From positions 347,339-411,338 of the forward strand of contig NW_022985556.1 of NCBI RefSeq assembly GCF_010093815.1: 64,000 bases of DNA, read 5' to 3'. Source of the stretch: Pseudovirgaria hyperparasitica. Taxonomy: Eukaryota; Ascomycota; Dothideomycetes; Acrospermales; Acrospermaceae. Position 1 is the first letter of the stretch; each line of letters opens with the position of its first letter. The translations under genes and the position numbers were made by a program. Below the pieces are notes generated by a model. That model was given only the letters and a program-made list of their open reading frames with translations, was not told the DNA's origin and made no database searches. Below are positions 57,414-64,000 of this stretch, piece by piece.

Positions 57414-58139
57414 TACGATTGTATGATGCCGCAGAGTGTAGGTTAATCCAGGGCTTGTACGTGTACATGGTGTTGGAAATTGGTCATACAATGCTAGGTC
57501 GACATCGCTCCATCTGCTGATTTGGGAAGGCGTTGCTTGACGAGATTCTGAACTTTATCATCCATAAATTGTTTCACGACACATGTCGTTTGAGGCATGC
57601 AATTTTGGGACTTCTGGATGGTCGTAATCAAGTGCAGTCTTTCATATACACGGACCTGAAATTATAATAAGCGGAATTCTCAATCGCCATTACCGGACCA
57701 ATGATGTCGACCGAATCTAGTCATATCTGCAGATTGTTTATGCGCAGAAAATAGCTTATCGTTCATCGCTGCCTGGGTGGATATTCCAGTTGATGTCTTG
57801 GAACACGGATTCGCGGGGCTAAGTAGACTGAGGTGATGGACCGACGTCACTGACAACCCGAGCACCTGCAGCTTGAAGTACCCACGTTCTTTCTGTGACA
57901 AAAGACGACCGTAATTGTAAAATTGTAAGCTACGCCTGATAGTCCATACTAGTTGTACTTCCCTGGTCCTGTTCAACCGGACCAGGCGTTTGAGAATACT
58001 GGCTCACACTTTAGTTTCTTTCTACATCCTGGTCCTCATTTACTTTCTTTCATACGCTGCACCCTACTCTAAACAATCTTAGACCTTTTCGCACTTGGAA
58101 TATCACCTGTTCTCGCAGATATTCGTCCTATCCTACAGC
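57414..58139. other. Intergenic, no gene seen
   Basis: 3' flank of the myotubularin gene and promoter of the GH5 gene. The last 120 bp is pyrimidine-rich, as in a transcription start region. Confidence 0.6.
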
Positions 58140-59794
58140 ATGAGGAAGTTCATGGGCAAAGTGAAAGATGCTGGAAAGCCTTCTGGGCCTTCTCCCTATA
58201 GCCCTCAAAAGATTCATTCCCAAGCACCTAAGGCCTCACCTCCGATAAACCCAGACATTTTTCGCTATCGATACAACCATGGCACCAACGTAGGATCAAT
58301 ATACGTTCTGGAAAAGTGGCTCTACCAGTCAATGTTCCCTCAAGGCTGCGAGGATGGCAAATCATCAGAGCTCGAGGCTGTTAAAGCCAATGTTAAAGAG
58401 CTACATACTGACAAAACTCGACAAAAGCTCGAGAAGCATTGGTCTAATGCAATCATACAACAAGAATGGGAATGGCTCTCGCGCGACGCCAAATGTTCCG
58501 CCATAAGACTCCCAATTGGGTACTTCACGTTAGGTTCAAAGTTTGCACGCGGTACTCCCTTTAGTCCATTCGAGAAAATATATCAGAACGCCTGGTCCAG
58601 CGTTCGTCGCTTCGTTGAAACCGCCAATTCCTACGGCATCGGAGTCTTGCTCGACCTTCACGCCGCCCCGGGTGGTGCAAATAGCAGTGATCATTCGGGT
58701 ACTAACTCCAATAAAGCAGAACTGTGGAACAGCGACTCAAACAGGAAGCTGACCATCGACTGCTTGAGATTCATTGCGGAGGAAGTGAAGAACGGGCTGC
58801 CTGGTGTTATAGGCATCCAGGTGTGCAATGAAGCTGAGTACGGTGCACAAGGCATGTACGACCTCTACGATTGGGCTTTGAGCACGTTCAGCTCCATCGA
58901 CTCTAGCATTCCCATATATATCTCGGATGCCTGGAATCTTGGAGACACTATTCCTTATGCTTTGAAGCGCAACGCGAAAGATGTCATCTCGAACCCGGTA
59001 TTCATTGATACACACTTCTACTGGGCGTTCAGTGACGCGGACAAGTCAAAGTCACCCCAGCAGATTATTGACGAGGTTCCTACTAAACTAGGGGAGCTTG
59101 ATGGCCAAGAAGGAAGTATTCATGATCGTGGCGGGGTACAGATCATCGTCGGTGAGTATAGCTGTGTCATGGCGGGCGAGGTCTGGAAGAAGCATGGCGA
59201 AGGCCAGAGAGACGAATTGACAAAGTCCTTTGGGCAAGCGCAGAGCCGTCGGTGGCAACAAAAGACTGGCGGCTCGTTCTTCTGGACACTCAAGATGGTG
59301 AGATTCAGTATCAGTTCAAATGTTTCATGGCTAATCTGGTCCAACAGGACTGGGTACCGGGTGGCGAATGGGGCTTCATTGAACAAACGAAGAACGGAGC
59401 TATAAAGGCTCCTGATTGGTTCGATCTCTCCTTCACACAAGTCAAAGAAGCCTTGGCAAAGGCTACAGGTCAACGAGACTCGTTGGCACAGAAAGCTGCT
59501 GCAGAGCATGCTGCCTACTGGGATGGAAAACATCCTGATGGTACTTTTGAACATTGGCGCTTTGAACCTGGTTGGCAACAAGGTTGGGATGATGCCGAGA
59601 AATTCTTCACTGCGCGAATGAATGGACTGGTACCAAAGGGCAGCGGTGAAGGATGTGATCGTATCGGTGCTATCGAGGCTTGGACACTAAAACGCTGTAG
59701 AGAGTCTGGAATGGTGGACAGTGGATGGATGTGGGAATGGGAGGTGGGCCTCAGGAAGGGCATCAAAGACTTTGAGCAGACTGTCGGCATCTGA
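58140..59794 (+). CDS. GH5 glucan beta-glucosidase-like enzyme without signal peptide
   Basis: Two exons, 58140-59297 and 59348-59794, giving 534 residues. The 50-bp intron has GTGAGA, branch GGCTAATC and a CAG acceptor. The catalytic domain shows RYNHGTNVGSIYVLEKWLYQ, IRLPIGYFTLG, GVLLDLHAAPGGANSSDHSG and the acid/base Glu in IGIQVCNEAEYGA. FIDTHFYWAF, the nucleophile Glu in QIIVGEYSCVM, GGSFFWTLKM and WGFIEQTKNGAI complete it. The closest family is GH5 exo-1,3-beta-glucanases. Unlike secreted members, it starts with a basic hydrophilic N-terminus (MRKFMGKVKDAGKPSGPSP) and lacks a signal peptide, so it is probably cytosolic. An extra C-terminal domain of about 110 residues (AAYWDGKHPDGTFEHWRFEP, WQQGWDDAEKFF, IEAWTLKRCRESG) is conserved in this subgroup. 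A role in endogenous glucan turnover is inferred. Confidence 0.88.
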
Positions 59795-60391
59795 GTTCAG
59801 CAAACGCCAATTGAGGCAAGAACGACCTATGAAACTGTTGAGTATTTCCATAGTGTATGTTCAGCTTGCATCATTGGGGCGCAGATAAGTACGACTCAGC
59901 CTGCGAGCACCAGCAATCGGACTAAGTAAAGTAGGTTCATTATTGTTCTGGATAATGACACACATAGTTAGATGTTGTGATTGCAGTGAATAACGAGGCT
60001 CTAACAAAGCGTAAGGTAAGATGCCACCTACCCCGTTTCTATTACTGCAAGCAGCATATGGTGATCAGACTTGAACACTATTCGAGAAATATGCCACTGT
60101 GCGTGACAGTTAAGTACGACTCATTTCTTCGTTCGCCATCTGCTAGCGCTCACTCGTGCGAGGAGGCGTCGTGGCTGTCTCGCTCGTAGTTTGCATGATA
60201 TATGTGGGGTTGAGGCTACAGGTGATGGATTCTGCTTATCTCGGCTCACCTAATTCAGATCCCAGACATATTCCTCTCCGCTGTTCTTATCCGACGTCAG
60301 CATAACTGTCAAAGCACGTCCAGATTATCAACAATAACGTTACTAGACTGTCTTAGCGAGGAAACCCGGGGGGTGTCAAGATCATACATAC
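59795..60391. other. Intergenic, no gene seen
   Basis: Promoter of the HET-domain gene. Nothing recognisable. Confidence 0.6.
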
Positions 60392-62336
60392 ATGATGAGA
60401 ACATATGCCTATGGACCGCTCAGTAGAAAGCAAGACATTAGGATCTTAAAGCTAAATGCAGGATCGATTCATGATCCGCTCAGAGGATCTCTGGCTCCTC
60501 GCAAAGACGATGAGTCTTACGAGGTCTTGCTCTGGGCTATGGAGGAAGGAAACGAGTCCAGTCGAATCTCGCTCCACGATGAAGGTGGCGTGTCTAATTT
60601 TCTGCATATCAAGCCAGACTTGGGGGCAGCGCTGAAAAGCTTGAGACCAAGACAATCTGGTAATCCGCATCGCAAGCTCTGGATAGATGCGATTTGCGTG
60701 AACTGGAAAGATATTCAGGAGAAAAATAAGCAGGTAGCCATGATGGCTCAGATACTCAGACAGGCTACGAGAGTATGCCTTTGGCTTGGATCCCATGATC
60801 ATGATAGCCGCAAAGCAATTGAGTTTATGAGGAGTAAAATCCTAGATCTTGCCCGTATCGATTACCATTTCAGTCAGGAATCAAGCTTGGATTCCTGCAT
60901 AGCATTGGCTAGTTTCCTCAACCGACCGTGTTTCGAACAGCACTGGATGGTGCAAGGAATTGTCTTGGCTCGGAATGCTGCAATATACTGCGGCGAGGAC
61001 TGTTTGAGCTGGGACCAATTTGAAGCTGCTGTCTCACTGTTTCGCGTCAAGTACGACTCACTAGCTCGGCATCCGGCGTATAGTGCATATAACTTTGGAG
61101 ATATCAGGGCTTTCAGTGCTGTTCGCCTCGTCGAGGTGACATCTACTCTTGTGGAGCGGTCCGAGTCGGGCGGTATGTTGTCTCGATCCCTAAGCATCGA
61201 AGATCTTGTTTTTATGCTCTCCGATTTCAAGGTGCGCGAGCCACATGACTTGATTTACTCCGTATTGGCCTTGGGCAGTGGTACAGGGCTTCTGGAATCA
61301 CAGACTGTAAAACCTGTGGAGGGCAAGACGGGGAGCACTGATAGTCGGCGAAGTACGACAGTCATCGCAGTCGACTACGGACAGGACTTTTTTGAAGTCT
61401 GCAAGAAGTTCATGGCCTTTACTATCTCCAGATCTGGATCTTTCGATCTAATACTCCAGCCTTGGGCACATCAGGCTGCGAGTAGGCTACCAAGGAGCAA
61501 GAATACCCTTCCATCATGGATCACAATGACCGGACCGGTGCATCAAACTCAAGCAAGCTCTAGTGCATTTGGCGGCGTGAGCAGAGTTCGCGCCAGTGCT
61601 GATCCCTTGTTGAAGTCGGGTCTGTCGCGTTCATATCGGTATAAGGCCTCGTGGCAACGTGCAAGGCCTGCAAACTGGAGGTTGGGGACCGGCGACAAGG
61701 GCTGTAGCCTATTCGTGACAGGCTTTATTCTTGATGCTGTTGGGGAGAGAGGAGAGTCAGCCGGTGTTGGGATGCCGCCACCAAGCTGGCTTGAATTGAC
61801 CGAGGACGTGGAGCGATCAGACGCATTCTGGAGGACTCTCGTTGCGGATAGAACCATGGATGGTCGCACTGCGCCGAAGTACTACTCTCGTGCATTCATG
61901 CATGCTCGACAGCCAGGTTTCATGGTGGATGAGCATGGCCCTTTCGTAGTAGACGAATTTATCCGGCGTGTACGTGCTGTCACCTGGAAACGCCGCATGA
62001 TAACGCTCCGGAACGAGCACGAACAATTCGGCAAAGAAGCGGTCATTGGATTAGCACCTGAACGAACGTGGAGAACAGACAGTAAGATAGCTCACAACTC
62101 TGGCAATGCATCTGTACTTAACCCGTGTAGTCATTGCCATTATCGAAGGCTGCTCCGTACCGGTCGTTCTCCGTCATGTTCGTGGAACCGAAACGTACAG
62201 TCTCATTGGTGAGGCGTACATTCACGGGTACATGGACGGTCAAGCTTGTAGCTTACAGGAGTATGTTCAACGTGCCGAAAGTACGAATTATGCATTGAAG
62301 GAGCAGATGAAGACACGCGAGTTTGAATTGAGTTAG
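60392..62336 (+). CDS. HET-domain (heterokaryon incompatibility-like) protein
   Basis: Two exons, 60392-62081 and 62131-62336, giving 631 residues. The 49-bp intron has GTAAGA, a CTTAACC branch and a TAG acceptor. Residues about 45-190 form the HET domain: YEVLLWAMEEG, then KLWIDAICVNWKDIQEKNKQ, VAMMAQILRQATRVCLWLGS, and FLNRPCFEQHWMVQGIVLAR. HET is a TIR-like fold module in NLR-like or stand-alone proteins that can trigger cell death on non-self recognition. SIEDLVFMLSDFKVREPHDL with IYSVLALGSG and the end CSVPVVLRHVRGTETYSLIG plus EAYIHGYMDGQA are typical of large stand-alone HET proteins. The canonical SYAWG is degenerate here (LWAMEEG). Such genes are numerous and fast-evolving; a specific incompatibility role cannot be claimed. 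An earlier in-frame stop is seen only if the intron is retained. Confidence 0.88.
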
Positions 62337-63516
62337 GTCTGTCATCGTCTACACCACCCCTTTCCCACAATTTTTGTGCCACGGAACACAATAACTCACT
62401 TGAGCCTCACACTCGGCCAAGTACACGGATAACTAAATAGAGTCGTAAAAGCTTTCGCTGCTATCTGATTCTACCAGTACCGTGTTCCAGTTCGTACCCC
62501 AGGCTCAGAGATTATGTTGGAGGCGGATGTAGGTGCTCATAACCATTACCCAGTTTTTTTCTTATACTGCCCTGTGCCCAGCCGTATGTTCTCTCTGGAC
62601 CTCCTTTTTCTTCTGACTAGAGTCATCCGTTAGCCCTTTGGCTTCATTACACCGCAATCCATTGAGTTGCGATCTTGCTTGAGAATTCATCTTTAACAAA
62701 TCACTGAGCCATAGCATCGGCAGGTATGTATATGATCCGTCATAGACAGAAGAGACTCTTCTTGTCTGTGTACTTAACATTAGGTTAGACGAATGCTGGC
62801 CAAGTTCTCAAAATGATATCTATCCACAAATGCCTTCGTATACGGATCTGACTCCAATTCTGATCCTGGCCAAAATGCACTGTATTTGTGGAAGCGACAT
62901 AAGAACCTTGCCCACCTCCCACGGAATACAATATCCGTCGTCACTGTCGTTTTTCCTCTTTCTGCCTCACGCATGTACGTCATCGAATGCCGATCAGATC
63001 GTCAGGCCCGTTTGATTGCCAAGAAGGGGGCCGGAATTCAGCCTCGTCCCACGTGCACATGTGTACGCGTATAGCAGAAGCCTTGCTAGACCCGTCTGGG
63101 AAACGATGATCAAGCATTACAATTGGCAAAGAAAAAGCCAAGATTCCTCTTTTCTAGCTTGGAGTGGCGCGCTTTGCGAGGCGGAGTGGACGTACGGGCT
63201 GAATAGGCCGGATCATTTACTTTGGGCGGGTGTAGCCGGGGGGTTATTGTGATGACTCCGCCTGGTACCTCCGCAGTGCATACAGTGGTCGGCTTGGTAC
63301 GGTGTGTGTCGTACGCGTATAAGCTGCCTAGTGTTATGACATTGTTTTGGGGAATTGGTAGCTTGGGGGGATTGCTCGTTATGGGTAGCTTGGGATGGAC
63401 GCATGTATTGGTCTTGTGAAGTATAAAAGGCGGCATTCTGCACACGGGATGCCAGTGCCATCTTACACCCAGAACGCTATTCCAATACGTTACACAGTTC
63501 CAGTCTCTAATACGGG
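62337..63516. other. Intergenic, no gene seen
   Basis: 3' flank of the HET gene and promoter of the edge gene. The last 300 bp holds a G-rich stretch and a TATA box. Confidence 0.6.
63422..63429 (+). promoter_or_regulatory. TATA box of the right-edge hydrolase gene
   Basis: TATAAAAG lies about 90 bp upstream of the ATG at 63517 and is a textbook core promoter element. Confidence 0.6.
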
Positions 63517-64000
63517 ATGCTTCTTCAAACTCTCCTCCCCCTCGCTCCCCTAGGCGCACTCGCATACTCCTCTCTCCAAACACAAACCAACCCCCTATCC
63601 AAGCGCGACGACGAGTTTAACTGGACCTCAATCCACCCAACTCCCGACCTCCAATACCACGATTGCTACACCACATTCAAGTGCGCACGTCTACAAGTAC
63701 CCCTCGACTGGTCCCTCGATGCGCCCACAAACCTAACGACCAACACCTCCTTCGCCATCGCAATCGTAACCCTCCCCGCAACCGTTCCAGCCACAGATCC
63801 AAGCTTCGGCGGCACCATCGTCACGAACCCAGGCGGGCCAGGAGGTTCAGGTACCGATTTTGGGCTGTCGTCGAGCACTCGCTTGCAGCAGATACTCGAG
63901 GGCGAGAAGCACTACGAGATCCTATCCTTTGACCCGCGTGGTGTGTATCGGACTACGCCGACACTCGATTGCTACGAGGGTGATGTTGCTACTCGGCTCG
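63517..64000 (+). CDS. Secreted alpha/beta hydrolase (TAP-like peptidase family), cut by the window edge
   Basis: The ATG at 63517 opens a frame that stays open to the window end (161 codons). The N-terminus MLLQTLLPLAPLGALAYSS is a signal peptide. The mature part begins after an LSKR site and has CYTTFKCARLQVPLDW. TIVTNPGGPGGSGTDFGLSS is the oxyanion-hole glycine loop, and HYEILSFDPRGVYRTTPTLDCYEG is the strand and loop before the nucleophile elbow. These are diagnostic of the alpha/beta hydrolases with a TAP-like C-terminal domain, related to bacterial tripeptidyl aminopeptidases and proline iminopeptidases. The nucleophile, Asp and His lie beyond the edge. FDPRGVYRTTP has Tyr where Gly is usual, a small deviation. 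Confidence 0.88.
   Translation, partial: MLLQTLLPLAPLGALAYSSLQTQTNPLSKRDDEFNWTSIHPTPDLQYHDCYTTFKCARLQVPLDWSLDAPTNLTTNTSFAIAIVTLPATVPATDPSFGGTIVTNPGGPGGSGTDFGLSSSTRLQQILEGEKHYEILSFDPRGVYRTTPTLDCYEGDVATRL

Overview
The window is nuclear DNA of a filamentous ascomycete (Pezizomycotina). Introns are short (mostly 45-130 bp) with GTRNGT-like donors and CTAAC/CTGAC branch points. Genes are dense on both strands, and the set is diagnostic: PacC, TeaR, MED15, a HET-domain protein, GH10/GH18/GH5 enzymes and a cysteine-rich secreted protein. PacC and several introns look Dothideomycete-like, but that class assignment is tentative. I built all gene models by hand from splice signals, frame continuity and recognised protein families. 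No transcript data or database search was used.

Layout. 0-5 kb, minus strand: the edge of an unidentified gene, a Whi5/Nrm1-type G1/S repressor and an SLC35F6-like membrane transporter. 5.5-10.4 kb: a large glutamine-rich MED15 Mediator tail subunit. 12.3-15.1 kb: a divergent pair made of a TIM-barrel PEP-hydrolase-like protein and a Tm-1-like UPF0261 protein, the two halves of the plant Tm-1 protein. 16.7-24 kb is gene-poor and looks accessory: a very long secreted subtilisin-fold protein with the catalytic triad replaced, a 104-residue ten-cysteine secreted protein, and a decayed serine carboxypeptidase. 24.3-39.4 kb is a core block: ATG27, the GRR1/grrA F-box protein, PacC, a DUF3602 protein, ribosomal protein eS12 and a TeaR-like prenylated protein. 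40.4-47.5 kb is metabolic and secretory: a ferric reductase, a nucleoside hydrolase with two apparent microexons, a GH10 xylanase and a GH18 chitinase. 48.1-57.4 kb is housekeeping: AP-1 gamma-adaptin, a sterol O-acyltransferase, ribosomal protein uS3 and a myotubularin phosphatase. 58.1-64 kb: a GH5 enzyme without a signal peptide, a HET-domain protein and the start of a secreted alpha/beta hydrolase cut by the window edge.

Shared themes are nutrient and environment sensing (PacC, GRR1, ferric reductase, ATG27), polarity and membrane traffic (TeaR, AP-1 gamma, myotubularin) and secreted plant- or fungal-wall enzymes (GH10, GH18). No tRNA, rRNA, CRISPR or intact transposon was recognised. The most notable observations are the probable 8-nt and 6-nt exons in the nucleoside hydrolase, the triad-dead subtilisin-like protein, the three-exon cysteine-rich secreted gene, and the split Tm-1 halves.
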